From: Hominiventricola aquisgranensis
GTDB taxonomy: Bacteria; Bacillota; Clostridia; Lachnospirales; Lachnospiraceae
DNA: 64,000 bases
Direction: 5' to 3'
NCBI RefSeq assembly: GCF_040096225.1
Contig: NZ_JBBMFC010000003.1
Span: forward strand, 1-64,000
The notes below the pieces were generated by a model. The model was given only the letters and a program-made list of their open reading frames with translations, made no database searches and had not been told where the DNA came from. This document shows positions 18,718 to 27,555 of this stretch, in pieces. The stretch's first letter is position 1. Every line of letters starts with the position of its first letter. A program made the translations under genes and the position numbers.

Positions 18718-20184
18718 ATGATAGAAGTAATTGTAAACCGGCCGAGTTTCGAATATGATATCCATTCCCTTGTGAAATCTTTTTTTCCAAGAGAAGATGT
18801 GCAGATCCATGTACAGGATACATTTACCGAAGATACGGCTCTTCGTATTTCTGTGGAGTTTACAGATGAGACTGTGTCCATCTGCCTGATGGAGCAGGGC
18901 GAAGAAAAAGAATCCGGTGTGTCCGTCATCAATTATGCAGAGCGGAAAGAGACGAAAAACCGGATGAAACGCCAATTATACCAGTTGCTGTGTGCATACA
19001 CGGGACAGACTCTTCCCTGGGGAACCCTGACGGGAATCCGCCCGGCGAAGATCGCCATGGGACTGATCGAGCAGGGCATGAGCAATGTAGAGACCGCAGA
19101 ATATATGCGGAATACCTATTTGGCAAGCAAGGAAAAGGTGGCACTGAGCGTCATGATCGCCAACCGGGAACGGTATGTGCTTCGAAATATTGACTACAAA
19201 GATGGCTACAGCCTCTATGTGGGGATTCCGTTCTGCCCAAGCATCTGCCTTTATTGTTCCTTCTCATCCTATCCATTGGAGAGATGGCGGAAGCGGGTGG
19301 ATCAGTATCTGGATGCTTTATGTAAGGAACTGGATTATGTGGCAGACCGGTTCCGGGATAAAAAGCTTAATACAGTCTATATCGGCGGTGGTACACCGAC
19401 CACATTGGAGCCTTATCAGCTGGACCGTCTGCTGACCAAGATCCAGAGTAAGTTTGATACGGAGCATCTGCAGGAATTTACTGTGGAAGCGGGCAGACCG
19501 GACAGCATCACCAGAGAGAAGCTTCAGGTGCTGCTGGATCATGGCATTGACCGGATCTCCATCAATCCCCAGACCATGAACCAGAAGACACTGGAGATCA
19601 TCGGCAGACGTCACACCGTAGATCAGGTAAAAGAAGCATTTACGCTGGCCCGCAGCATGGGATTTGCTCATATCAATATGGATCTGATCGTGGGACTTCC
19701 GGGAGAATCCTATGATGATGTGGAGCATACTATGAAAGAGCTGGAAGCCATGGCACCTGACAGCGTGACGGTCCACTCTCTGGCGATCAAGCGTGCTGCA
19801 AGACTCAGCCTCTTCAAAGATAAATACGAGGAGATGGGTCTGGAAAATAATATGCAGATCATGGATATGACTGCCAGATACTGTGCAGAGATGGGATTGT
19901 CGCCATATTATCTCTATCGCCAGAAAAATATGGCCGGTAATTTTGAAAACGTAGGTTACGCACAGCCGGAGAAGGCTGGTATCTACAATATCCTCATCAT
20001 GGAAGAGAAACAGACCATCGTGGCGTGCGGAGCCGGGGCTTCCACCAAACGTGTCTGGAATGAACAGAACCCCGATGGTTCTTATCGGATCGAACGGTGC
20101 GAGAATATCAAAGATGTGGCGTTGTATATAGAGAAGATCGATGAGATGATCCAGAGAAAAGAAGAACTATTTGCAGAAGAATAA
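18718..20184 (+). CDS. hemZ: Coproporphyrinogen dehydrogenase-like radical SAM protein HemZ
   Basis: HemZ belongs to the HemN-like oxygen-independent radical SAM family. The CX3CX2C cluster motif is CPSICLYC with cysteines at 173, 177 and 180. It is followed by the VYIGGGTPTTLE glycine-rich SAM-binding segment and the HemN-like VGLPGES and AGNFENVGYA segments. The N-terminal 160 residues form the extra domain typical of Firmicute HemZ (LPWGTLTGIRPAKIA). The length of 488 residues is normal. No other haem gene lies nearby, so its true substrate here is open. A terminator follows at 20206-20241. Confidence 0.9.
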   Translation: MIEVIVNRPSFEYDIHSLVKSFFPREDVQIHVQDTFTEDTALRISVEFTDETVSICLMEQGEEKESGVSVINYAERKETKNRMKRQLYQLLCAYTGQTLPWGTLTGIRPAKIAMGLIEQGMSNVETAEYMRNTYLASKEKVALSVMIANRERYVLRNIDYKDGYSLYVGIPFCPSICLYCSFSSYPLERWRKRVDQYLDALCKELDYVADRFRDKKLNTVYIGGGTPTTLEPYQLDRLLTKIQSKFDTEHLQEFTVEAGRPDSITREKLQVLLDHGIDRISINPQTMNQKTLEIIGRRHTVDQVKEAFTLARSMGFAHINMDLIVGLPGESYDDVEHTMKELEAMAPDSVTVHSLAIKRAARLSLFKDKYEEMGLENNMQIMDMTARYCAEMGLSPYYLYRQKNMAGNFENVGYAQPEKAGIYNILIMEEKQTIVACGAGASTKRVWNEQNPDGSYRIERCENIKDVALYIEKIDEMIQRKEELFAEE

Positions 20185-20205
20185 AATTCTATCGAATCAT
20201 GAAAG

Positions 20206-20241
20206 AACGAATCCATTTGAAAAAGATGGGTTCGTTTTTTT
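20206..20241 (+). terminator. Intrinsic terminator after hemZ
   Basis: AACGAATCCAT (20206-20216) pairs with ATGGGTTCGTT (20225-20235), followed by a run of T residues to 20241. It ends the relA-hemZ transcript. Confidence 0.88.
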
Positions 20242-20251
20242 GTAAAAAAAT

Positions 20252-20282
20252 TGCTCCAACTGTTTTAGTGACAGTTGGAGCA
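20252..20282. repeat. Perfect 11-bp inverted repeat
   Basis: TGCTCCAACTG (20252-20262) and CAGTTGGAGCA (20272-20282) pair perfectly around a nine-base loop. No T-run follows on the plus strand; on the minus strand it is followed by the T-run complementary to 20243-20250, so it could terminate leftward transcription. Confidence 0.7.
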
Positions 20283-20317
20283 GTGGGCATTATTTATTCT
20301 GTGATTCCTGAAGTAAG

Positions 20318-20590
20318 TCCGGAAGATTAGTTGATGAACTGGTTTTCCGGATTTTGTTGTTTTTTCTGCATTCTAAATATGACGTTTTCATAAAGAATCT
20401 AAACAATCCGTAAACACTAATGACACACAAATTTTTCTGTGATATGATAGTAGCATCAATTCGAGTCATGACATTTCGTCATAGATTTCCCAATGATAAT
20501 GATAAAAAAGAGCAGATAGTATAGTATTTTCATGTGTAAATGTGTGAAATATGGTTGCGGATACGGCTCTAAATGGGTAAAATGGAAGGA
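20318..20590 (+). repeat. Left copy of a direct repeat flanking the Rpn-like gene
   Basis: This stretch is nearly repeated at 21627-21812. The two matching blocks are 20318-20383 and 20468-20590. The left copy carries an extra 85 bases between two ATGAC words (20379-20383 and 20468-20472); the right copy has a single ATGAC there. The repeat starts with a TCCGGA hairpin and ends just before the start region of the Rpn-like gene, so it corresponds to the gene's upstream region including its ribosome binding site. The rest of the 20184-20598 gap holds only the hairpins listed. Confidence 0.85.
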
Positions 20591-20598
20591 GAAGACAA

Positions 20599-21543
20599 AT
20601 GAAAACTTTGCAGGAATTAACGTTGTTCGACAGATTCCTATTTAATGAGACGATGGAGATCCCGGAGGCGCATGAAGCAGTATTACGGATCATTCTTGGA
20701 GATGAAAAATTAAAGCTTTTATCTCAGGTACAGACAGAAAAAGAGATGCAGACAGCACCGTGGCTTCGATCTATACGTCTGGACACGTTTTCAATGGATC
20801 AGGACAAGACGATCTACAATACGGAATCTCAGAAGCGTCGCAATACAGATCTGATTAAGAGAAGCCGTTTTTACCAGGGAGTGATAGATTCCTCACTGTT
20901 AGCTCCGGGGACGCGCAGTTTTAATCTTTTGAATGACACCTGCATTATTATGATCACTCCATTTGATCTGTTTGGAAAAGGAAGATATTGCTATACTTTT
21001 CATCCATATTGTGAGGAAGAACCAGATTTAAGACTGGAAGATGGAGCAGTCCGCATTTTCCTGAACAGTCATGGAACGAATCGCAATGAAGTATCAGAAG
21101 AGCTGGTTGCATTGTTGGAATATATGGAGACCATGGATGCCGATAAAATAGGCGACGACAGTGAGAACCTGAAGAAACTTCATGAATATGTCGAACAGAT
21201 CAAGGCGAGTGAAGAAATCGGGGTAAAGTATATGCAAAAATGGGAAGAACTGGAGTATGAACGCGAAGATGCACGTGAGGAAGGCCGTGAAGAAGGTCGT
21301 GAAGAAGGTCGTGAAGAAGGCCTCAAACAAGGTCTGATGGAAGGCCGCGAGGAAGGTCAGATAACCGGAAGAAAAGTAGAAGAAATTTCTATTTTGCGCC
21401 GGTTACTGAAGAAAAAGAACAAAGACGAGGAGACAGTTGCGGATGACTTGGATCTGTCCCTGGAATATGTCCATAAAATAAATGAGTTGCTTAGTGCATA
21501 TCCAATGGAAAGTGATGAAGAAATAGTAAAAAGAATTCTTTAG
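20599..21543 (+). CDS. Rpn-family PD-(D/E)XK nuclease/putative transposase
   Basis: A member of the Rpn/PDDEXK_2 family, whose E. coli members (RpnA-E) are DNA endonucleases that stimulate RecA-independent recombination. The N-terminal nuclease core shows RLD (D62) and ESQKR (E76, Q78), the expected catalytic residues. A stretch of glutamate-arginine-rich tetrapeptide repeats (REEG repeated four times, then LKQG, LMEG, REEG) lies at about residues 226-260. This repeat is known to vary in number in the family. The C-terminal helices are typical of Rpn proteins. GGAAGGAGA precedes the ATG. The gene is bracketed by a long direct repeat (20318-20590 and 21627-21812). Confidence 0.85.
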   Translation: MKTLQELTLFDRFLFNETMEIPEAHEAVLRIILGDEKLKLLSQVQTEKEMQTAPWLRSIRLDTFSMDQDKTIYNTESQKRRNTDLIKRSRFYQGVIDSSLLAPGTRSFNLLNDTCIIMITPFDLFGKGRYCYTFHPYCEEEPDLRLEDGAVRIFLNSHGTNRNEVSEELVALLEYMETMDADKIGDDSENLKKLHEYVEQIKASEEIGVKYMQKWEELEYEREDAREEGREEGREEGREEGLKQGLMEGREEGQITGRKVEEISILRRLLKKKNKDEETVADDLDLSLEYVHKINELLSAYPMESDEEIVKRIL

Positions 21544-21626
21544 TGAGTATTACGAGAGCTTTTCAGTCAGATGTGCATAAGGTGCAGGCTGTTAAAAAAG
21601 GTGTGAATGAATATCTGAAATAGAGG

Positions 21627-21812
21627 TCCGGAGAATCAGTTGATGAACTGGTTTTCCGGATTTTGTTGTTTTTTGTGCATTCTAAATATGACATTTCGTC
21701 ATGGATTTCCCAATGATAATGATAAAAAAGAGCAGATAGTTATAGTATTTTCGCGCATGAATGAGTGAAATATGGTTGCGGATAAGGCTCTAAATGGGTA
21801 AAATGCAAGGAG
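21627..21812 (+). repeat. Right copy of the direct repeat flanking the Rpn-like gene
   Basis: This 186-base stretch closely matches the region upstream of the Rpn-like gene, including the TCCGGA hairpin, the AAATATGAC word, the CAATGATAATGATAAAAAAGAG stretch (beginning at about 21711), and the TCTAAATGGGTAAAATG-AAGGAG end with its ribosome binding site. After it, no nuclease gene follows. This looks like the upstream region of a second copy whose coding part was lost, or the scar of a tandem duplication. The rest of the 21544-21897 gap contains a short open frame ending at about 21623 and no other feature. Confidence 0.85.
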
Positions 21813-21897
21813 CTTATGACAATCCACATTTTACCATACATAATTTTCACCCAATCTTCAGATACTACAAAAGTAATAATCTGAAGGAGGGACGAAC

Positions 21898-22209
21898 ATG
21901 ACAAGACTGGATTGTTCAGTTGTAAACTGTGCGTACAACAAAGAAGATTCCTGCTGTAAGGATAATATCCATGTGGGAGGAAAGAATGCGAAAGTGACAG
22001 ATGAGACCTGTTGCGAGAGTTTCCGCGAGAAAAAGGATGGTATGACCAATAGCAATGCCATTCCAAGCAAACCGACAGAAGTAGCATGTGAAGCAGAGTG
22101 TTGTTGTTATAACCATTCCTGCAAATGTGCGGCAGATCAGATTCAGGTGTCAGGAAGCAATGCCTGTCACTGCGGTCAGACAGAATGTGCGACCTTTAAA
22201 ATGAAATAA
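21898..22209 (+). CDS. Cysteine-rich DUF1540 protein
   Basis: A 103-residue protein with two DUF1540 units. The first holds CSVVNCAYNKEDSCC with CCESF, and the second CCCYNHSCKCAADQI with CHCGQTECATF. The spaced cysteines probably bind a metal. DUF1540 proteins are common in spore-forming Firmicutes, but their function is not known. AAGGAGGG lies about eight bases before the ATG. It is followed by a strong terminator and is therefore a single-gene unit. Confidence 0.9.
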   Translation: MTRLDCSVVNCAYNKEDSCCKDNIHVGGKNAKVTDETCCESFREKKDGMTNSNAIPSKPTEVACEAECCCYNHSCKCAADQIQVSGSNACHCGQTECATFKMK

Positions 22210-22225
22210 ACTGAAATAAGTATGA

Positions 22226-22264
22226 AAAATCCGTGGAAAAAATCAGATTCCACGGATTTTTTAT
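22226..22264. terminator. Bidirectional intrinsic terminator
   Basis: AAAATCCGTGGAA (22226-22238) pairs with TTCCACGGATTTT (22248-22260), with T-runs on both strands. It lies between the convergent DUF1540 gene and the minus-strand glycosyltransferase and can serve both. Confidence 0.88.
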
Positions 22265-22306
22265 AACTCTTCAGAGCCACATTCGCAAAATCGCCTCTGC
22301 GTGGCT

Positions 22307-23821
22307 TTACTTTGACACTGAAGAAATCAGCATATACTGACCATTGTCCGCCAGTACGGTATAGGCTTCCAACTCCGGGTGATCCTGTAAAAATGGAATG
22401 GACAGGATCAGAAGTGCATGTTCAGGTGCTTCAAGGAATGCTTCTGCGCCGCCGTCCTGACAATCAAGGTCACCGGACAGCATGGCAAGAAGCTGCATGT
22501 TCTGTTCCCAGTCTGTAGTATTAGCATAGAGGAATGGATCATAAGCATCCAGGTAGATGGTAGATCCTGCAAGATCACTGTCACGACTGAATTGCTCCTG
22601 TACAAAGGTCTGAAGGTCATTACTTCTGGCACCACGTACATTATCACAGTAATTATTCCAGACAAAGACGGCAGTTCCAGCCAGCAGTACAAGGCTGATC
22701 AATAGTCCGGCAAAGCCCGCCACATGTTTCTCTGTAAGCACGGTTGCAAGAAAGGTTGCCACAAAGACGGCAGCCAGCATACATAATGGTATGATACAGG
22801 GATATACATACCACATTAATTTGGTGGATACCAGTGAGAATCCGAGGAATGGAACGAAGAACCAAAACAGGATTCCAGTGAGATCCACATTGGGAAGCGG
22901 CGTATCCACAGGACGCAGCGGACGGATCCACAGGCAGATCAGTCCGATGATCACAATCAGGGTCAGCCATCCGTAGATGTAGTCAAAATTCCAGAAGATG
23001 GAAGTCCAGTAAAAAGAAAATGGGAATCCATGTCCTTCCAGACCACCGGCTGCAGTCCGACCGGCAATGTCCGCTTCATACATATTCTGGAAAAAGGTAA
23101 TGCCATCGTACTGATAACGGCAGATGCCCCAGATCAGGATCGGCAGTACCGCACAGGCAATGAAAATGATCCAGCGTTTTGGCTTTTGATGAAACAATTC
23201 TTTTGTCAGCAGAAGGAAGAGCCCTCCTACGGCTGCAATCATCCCGGCGTGAAAGCTTTTGGTCAGAAATGCCAGGGAGAAGAACAATCCGCAGGCATAG
23301 AGCCAGCGACCGTTATCACGGACTTTCAGCATACAGAGCATGGAAAGGGTGAACAAAAGCAAGTACAGACTGTCTGCGTCTCCGGCTCGTGCCAGATGCG
23401 CTTTGAATGGAAAATAGTTGGCGCATAAAAAGACCATGGTCAGCAGGGATGCCAGACGGCTGTATTTTCTGGCAAATAATCCGGCAAAGATGACAGTCAG
23501 AAGATAAAACAAAGCGGAGAAGAAGCGAAGTCCCACTGCATTGTATCCGCAGAGCACAAATCCGGCTGCAACACTTAGAAAGGAAAGCGGCGGTTTTACA
23601 TTCCAGTAATCCGGTTTTCCCAGATAAGTGTTGACCAGAAATTGTTTGTTTTTCAGCATTTCATAGGCAGAGATGCCATGGCGAGCTTCGTCCCAGGAGT
23701 CGATTGCTTTCACACCGAGACAGCGAAAACAAAGGAAGGCTGTCACTGCACAGAGCAGAGCAAACCAGAGCCAATAGTATTTTTCGGTGATCTGTAGTAG
23801 AGTTCTATTTATTTTTTTCAA
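22307..23821 (-). CDS. ArnT/PMT-like membrane glycosyltransferase (GT39 or GT83 type)
   Basis: A 504-residue integral membrane glycosyltransferase of the GT-C fold that would use a polyprenyl-phosphate sugar donor at the outer face of the membrane. About eleven hydrophobic segments are visible. The first extracellular loop has DSWDEARHGISAYEM, which matches the D-E-arrangement of the ArnT/PMT family active site. Further on, KPPLSFLSVAAGFV and ARAGDADSLYLLLF are family-typical. The start is a TTG at 23821, preceded by GGAGG about eight bases upstream. It is the only minus-strand gene in the first half of the polysaccharide region and diverges from the CotH gene. Confidence 0.85.
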   Translation of the reverse strand: MKKINRTLLQITEKYYWLWFALLCAVTAFLCFRCLGVKAIDSWDEARHGISAYEMLKNKQFLVNTYLGKPDYWNVKPPLSFLSVAAGFVLCGYNAVGLRFFSALFYLLTVIFAGLFARKYSRLASLLTMVFLCANYFPFKAHLARAGDADSLYLLLFTLSMLCMLKVRDNGRWLYACGLFFSLAFLTKSFHAGMIAAVGGLFLLLTKELFHQKPKRWIIFIACAVLPILIWGICRYQYDGITFFQNMYEADIAGRTAAGGLEGHGFPFSFYWTSIFWNFDYIYGWLTLIVIIGLICLWIRPLRPVDTPLPNVDLTGILFWFFVPFLGFSLVSTKLMWYVYPCIIPLCMLAAVFVATFLATVLTEKHVAGFAGLLISLVLLAGTAVFVWNNYCDNVRGARSNDLQTFVQEQFSRDSDLAGSTIYLDAYDPFLYANTTDWEQNMQLLAMLSGDLDCQDGGAEAFLEAPEHALLILSIPFLQDHPELEAYTVLADNGQYMLISSVSK

Positions 23822-23921
23822 GGAAATTCCTCCAGAATCTTTTTGTTCAATATAGCATGTTACAGACGAAAAGTAAATGTCGCCTTATCTATTAAGATTC
23901 GTTTAAGAATGGCAGAAAATA

Positions 23922-23950
23922 TTGAAAATAAAGGATTTGCAGTATATAAT
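23922..23950 (+). promoter_or_regulatory. Promoter of the first CotH gene
   Basis: TTGAAA (23922-23927) and a perfect TATAAT (23945-23950) are 17 bases apart, about 30 bases before the chosen start at 23981. This placement rules out translation from the in-frame ATG at 23843. Confidence 0.75.
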
Positions 23951-23980
23951 GCAGAAACAAATCGGACAGGAGATGAGGCA

Positions 23981-26344
23981 ATGGATGCAAAGACCAGAAA
24001 AAATATAGAATATTTGATAATCCTGCTGATCAGTGCTGCCGTGCTTGCAGTAGGCTGGAGCAATCGGAAGGCCATAGCAGGCTGGGGCAATCAGAATACA
24101 GAAGATACCATGCCGGTGGCAGATGACGCAGCAGAGAAGGAAGATCTGATATTGGAGATCAATTCTGTAGAAGATTATCTGACATTTGTACGGAGCGTGA
24201 ATAAAGGAAATACATATAAAGGACAGTATGTGAATCTGAATGCAGATCTGGATCTGGCAGAGGTGGAAGAGGATCTGGTTATTGGAAATGCAGAAAATAC
24301 GCAGTATTGTTTTCAGGGAATCTTTGATGGAAATGGACATCATCTGAGCAATGTGATGATCACATCGGATACAGATGCGGGACTGTTCCGCAACCTGGAA
24401 GGAACGGTGGCAAATCTGCAGGTGGAGAGTGGTGACTTTTCGGCACCGCTGGCAGGAGCCATTGCATCCAATACAAGACTGGGTTCCTGCATTTTGAACT
24501 GTGGAAGTCTGGCAACTGTGAACGGACAGCTGGCACCGGAGCAGGAAGGGAAGACCCTGCTGACAGGGGAGAGTCGCGGTGAGATCCGGAACAGCTTTGC
24601 GCCGGGACAGGAAGAGACGGCAGAGAGCCTCAATCAGGAAGTGCTGGGACTTGACCTGACATGGGGTGTGGATGGTTGGAATCTGTGGGAACAGGAAGAT
24701 GATGTTCCAGATCTGACCACAGAATATGCAGATGTGGTGGAAACAGCGACCGCAGAAGTTCCAGTCAGTCTGAGTGCAGTCTCCATACAGGCATATTATT
24801 CGGCAGAAGATAAGTCCTGGTGCTTTGCAATCCCGGCGGGATATGAGCAGACAGAGCTGGCAGTCACATTTTCCTTTACCGATGGGGATGTGAGCCAGTT
24901 TACCAGAAAGCCGGGGCAGAAAACATATGAGTTGGAGCATGAAGGCTATACCTATCCCATTACATATTTGACCGCAGAACATGCGGCGACAATGATGCTG
25001 GATCTGGATCGGGAAGATGCGGTTTCTTATCTTGGATCTGACAAGCAAAATGAAGTACAGGGAACCTGTATGATTCTGGAAAACAATGGAAAGGTCACCC
25101 AGACTGCCAGACTTGAGAAAATCAAGGGTCATGGAAATGATTCCTTCCGTGCACCGAAGAAGAGTTACAACTTGTCATTTACAGAGAAACAGGATCTGTT
25201 AGGTATGGGTGCAGCAAAAGATTATGTGCTTCTGGCCACTTATCGTGACAATTCATTGCTTTCTTACAAGCTCACTTATGATCTGGTCAATGAGATCGGT
25301 ATGGCTTATGCCCCGTCCTCAGAGTTTGTGCATCTCTATATTAATGGAGAATATGAGGGAGTGTATCTGCTGATGGGTAAGATCAAGATCGGAAAGACCC
25401 GGTTTGATCTAAAGGATCTGAAAACAGAGACCAAGGAGCTGAACAGCAAAAGTGAACTGCGGGAGTATGCACATACGACCTGGAAAAATGAAGGATTTTA
25501 CGCCCAGAGAACCTGGTATGAACTGGATCAGACGCCGGAGGATGTGACTGGCGGCTATATTATCGAACTGGATAATGAGGATTATGACCGAACGAAAGCC
25601 AATTTTGTCAGTGACCGGAATCTGTCCTTTATGATTCCGAGCATGAACTGGGCATCCCAGAGCCAAGTATATTATATTGCAGATTTCTGGCAGGATTTTG
25701 AAAATGCACTGTATGCAAAGGACGGCTACAATGACAAAGGAAAGTATTATACAGACTATATTGATCTGGAATCCTTTGCAGATCAGTGGCTGTTTTACGA
25801 ACTGAATGAAGAAAACAGTGTGAATTCAAGTGTGTATTATTATAAGGATTCGGATATTTGTGGAGATGGGAAATTGCATGCCTCCTGGCCATGGGATATG
25901 GAGCATTCTTTGGCAAGAGAAGGAGGAGCAGCCTCCAGCTGGTTTGCGGCTGCATCGGATCTGAAGCCGGAGGGCTATTGGATGCAGTTTTATCATCACA
26001 GAGATTTTGCAGAGGCAGTCTACAAGGAGTGGATGACAAAATTTGTTCCGGCTCTGGAAAAAGCACTGAATCCGGAGACAGGATATGATCCGGACGGTAT
26101 CAGTTCACTGGACTGGTATCTGGGGTATTATGGAACGGATGCGCAGATTAATGAAAGCCGTTGGAATGGATCTGGTTTTGCAGAAAAACTGGAGAAGATC
26201 CGCAGGATCTATACAGTTCGTCTGGATTTTCTGACAGAAGCGCTGGGACTTTATGATACGGATTACATTTATTTTTATAAAGAAAACGGGATTCTCTATG
26301 GTGTAAATGCACAGGAAGAGTCGATTCCGGTGGAAAATCCATGA
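23981..26344 (+). CDS. CotH-kinase-family surface protein
   Basis: A membrane-anchored or secreted 787-residue protein with an atypical CotH kinase domain. Residues 8-28 form a transmembrane helix (IEYLIILLISAAVLAVGW). A GLUG-like beta region follows (about 70-190; SNVMITSDTDAGLFRNL). The CotH core begins near residue 380 with GHGNDSFRAPKKSYNL, then YVLLATYRDNSLLSYKL and FVHLYINGEYEGVYLLMG. The metal-binding motif, usually DxD-like, is WPWDMEHSLAREGG here, with D639 and E641. CotH kinases phosphorylate proteins in spore coats and elsewhere; the substrate here is unknown. The start follows AGGAGATGAGG. Its own promoter lies upstream. Confidence 0.85.
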   Translation: MDAKTRKNIEYLIILLISAAVLAVGWSNRKAIAGWGNQNTEDTMPVADDAAEKEDLILEINSVEDYLTFVRSVNKGNTYKGQYVNLNADLDLAEVEEDLVIGNAENTQYCFQGIFDGNGHHLSNVMITSDTDAGLFRNLEGTVANLQVESGDFSAPLAGAIASNTRLGSCILNCGSLATVNGQLAPEQEGKTLLTGESRGEIRNSFAPGQEETAESLNQEVLGLDLTWGVDGWNLWEQEDDVPDLTTEYADVVETATAEVPVSLSAVSIQAYYSAEDKSWCFAIPAGYEQTELAVTFSFTDGDVSQFTRKPGQKTYELEHEGYTYPITYLTAEHAATMMLDLDREDAVSYLGSDKQNEVQGTCMILENNGKVTQTARLEKIKGHGNDSFRAPKKSYNLSFTEKQDLLGMGAAKDYVLLATYRDNSLLSYKLTYDLVNEIGMAYAPSSEFVHLYINGEYEGVYLLMGKIKIGKTRFDLKDLKTETKELNSKSELREYAHTTWKNEGFYAQRTWYELDQTPEDVTGGYIIELDNEDYDRTKANFVSDRNLSFMIPSMNWASQSQVYYIADFWQDFENALYAKDGYNDKGKYYTDYIDLESFADQWLFYELNEENSVNSSVYYYKDSDICGDGKLHASWPWDMEHSLAREGGAASSWFAAASDLKPEGYWMQFYHHRDFAEAVYKEWMTKFVPALEKALNPETGYDPDGISSLDWYLGYYGTDAQINESRWNGSGFAEKLEKIRRIYTVRLDFLTEALGLYDTDYIYFYKENGILYGVNAQEESIPVENP

Positions 26345-26358
26345 AAAAATACTGGAAC

Positions 26359-26387
26359 TTGTAATCAATTCTTAATAATGCTATAAT
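26359..26387 (+). promoter_or_regulatory. Promoter of the rfbB operon
   Basis: TTGTAA (26359-26364) and TATAAT (26382-26387) are separated by 17 bases. A leader hairpin follows at about 26401-26432 (GCGT with ACGC and AAAGGGC with GCCTTTT). rfbB starts at 26473. Confidence 0.75.
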
Positions 26388-26472
26388 AATTTCAAATACA
26401 GCGTGCCAAAGGGCGTAGTCTGCCTTTTACGCTGCCAAAATGGAAGAAAATGAATACTATGGAGGAAATTTC

Positions 26473-27555
26473 ATGAGAACCTATCTCGTAACCGGAGGAG
26501 CCGGATTTATCGGTTCCAATTACATTCACTACATGTTCCGTAAATATGGAGACACTATCCGCATCATCAATGTGGACTGCCTGACCTATGCTGGAAACCT
26601 GGAGAATCTGAAGGATGTGGAGAATCAGCCGAACTATACGTTTGTAAAAGCTGATATCTGCGACAGCGCAGCCATCACGAAGATCTTTGATGAGAATGAT
26701 ATTGACCGCGTGGTACATTTTGCAGCAGAGAGCCATGTAGACCGCAGTATCAAGAACCCGGAAGTGTTCGTGAAGACCAACGTACTGGGAACACTGGTAA
26801 TGCTGAATGCGGCAAAGGCTGCATGGGAGCTGCCGGACGGAAGTTTCAAGGAGGACAAGAAATTCCTGTATGTTTCCACTGACGAAGTATACGGTTCCCT
26901 GGATGATGGAGATAATTATTTCTATGAGACCACTCCGTTCTCCCCGCACAGCCCGTACTCAGCAAGTAAAGCAAGCGGAGATATGCTGACCAAAGCATAT
27001 TTCGATACCTATAAATTCCCGTGCAACATCACAAGCTGCAGCAACAACTACGGACCGTTCCAGTTCCCGGAGAAGCTGATCCCGCTGGTGATCAACAATG
27101 CATTGCAGGGAAAACCGCTGCCGGTATACGGTGACGGTAAAAATGTCCGTGACTGGCTCTATGTAGACGATCATGCGAAAGCAATTGACATGGTTCAGGA
27201 GAAAGGCAAGCTGGGCGAGCGTTATAACATCGGCGGACACAACGAGAAGCAGAACATCCAGATCATTCACATTATCCTGGATACCCTTCAGGAGATGCTG
27301 CCGGATGGAGATCCAAGAAAAGAACTGGTAAGCGACAAGCTGATCACTTACGTGACTGACAGAAAAGGACATGACCGTCGTTATGCTATCGCACCGGACA
27401 AGATCAAAGCAGAGATTGGCTGGTATCCGGAGACCATGTTTGAAGAAGGAATCAAGAAGACCATTCAGTGGTTCTTTGAACATGAGGACTGGATGAAAAA
27501 TGTAACCAGTGGTGATTATCAGAAATATTATGAAGAAATGTATAAAAATAAATAA
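26473..27555 (+). CDS. rfbB: dTDP-glucose 4,6-dehydratase
   Basis: RfbB converts dTDP-glucose to dTDP-4-keto-6-deoxyglucose, a step toward dTDP-rhamnose and related sugars. The NAD-binding motif GGAGFIGSN lies at residues 7-15. The extended SDR catalytic triad is visible as STDEVYG with S/T and DE, and YSASKASGD with the Tyr-x3-Lys pair. The 360-residue length is normal. ATGGAGGAAATTTC precedes the ATG at 26473. It is the first gene after a strong promoter and is followed by the Asp-box gene with a 26-base overlap. Confidence 0.95.
   Translation: MRTYLVTGGAGFIGSNYIHYMFRKYGDTIRIINVDCLTYAGNLENLKDVENQPNYTFVKADICDSAAITKIFDENDIDRVVHFAAESHVDRSIKNPEVFVKTNVLGTLVMLNAAKAAWELPDGSFKEDKKFLYVSTDEVYGSLDDGDNYFYETTPFSPHSPYSASKASGDMLTKAYFDTYKFPCNITSCSNNYGPFQFPEKLIPLVINNALQGKPLPVYGDGKNVRDWLYVDDHAKAIDMVQEKGKLGERYNIGGHNEKQNIQIIHIILDTLQEMLPDGDPRKELVSDKLITYVTDRKGHDRRYAIAPDKIKAEIGWYPETMFEEGIKKTIQWFFEHEDWMKNVTSGDYQKYYEEMYKNK

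Noticed and set aside
20599..21543. Insertion sequence
   Set aside because: Rpn-family proteins are called transposase-like, but no terminal inverted repeats or target-site duplication were seen; the direct repeats match upstream regulatory sequence.
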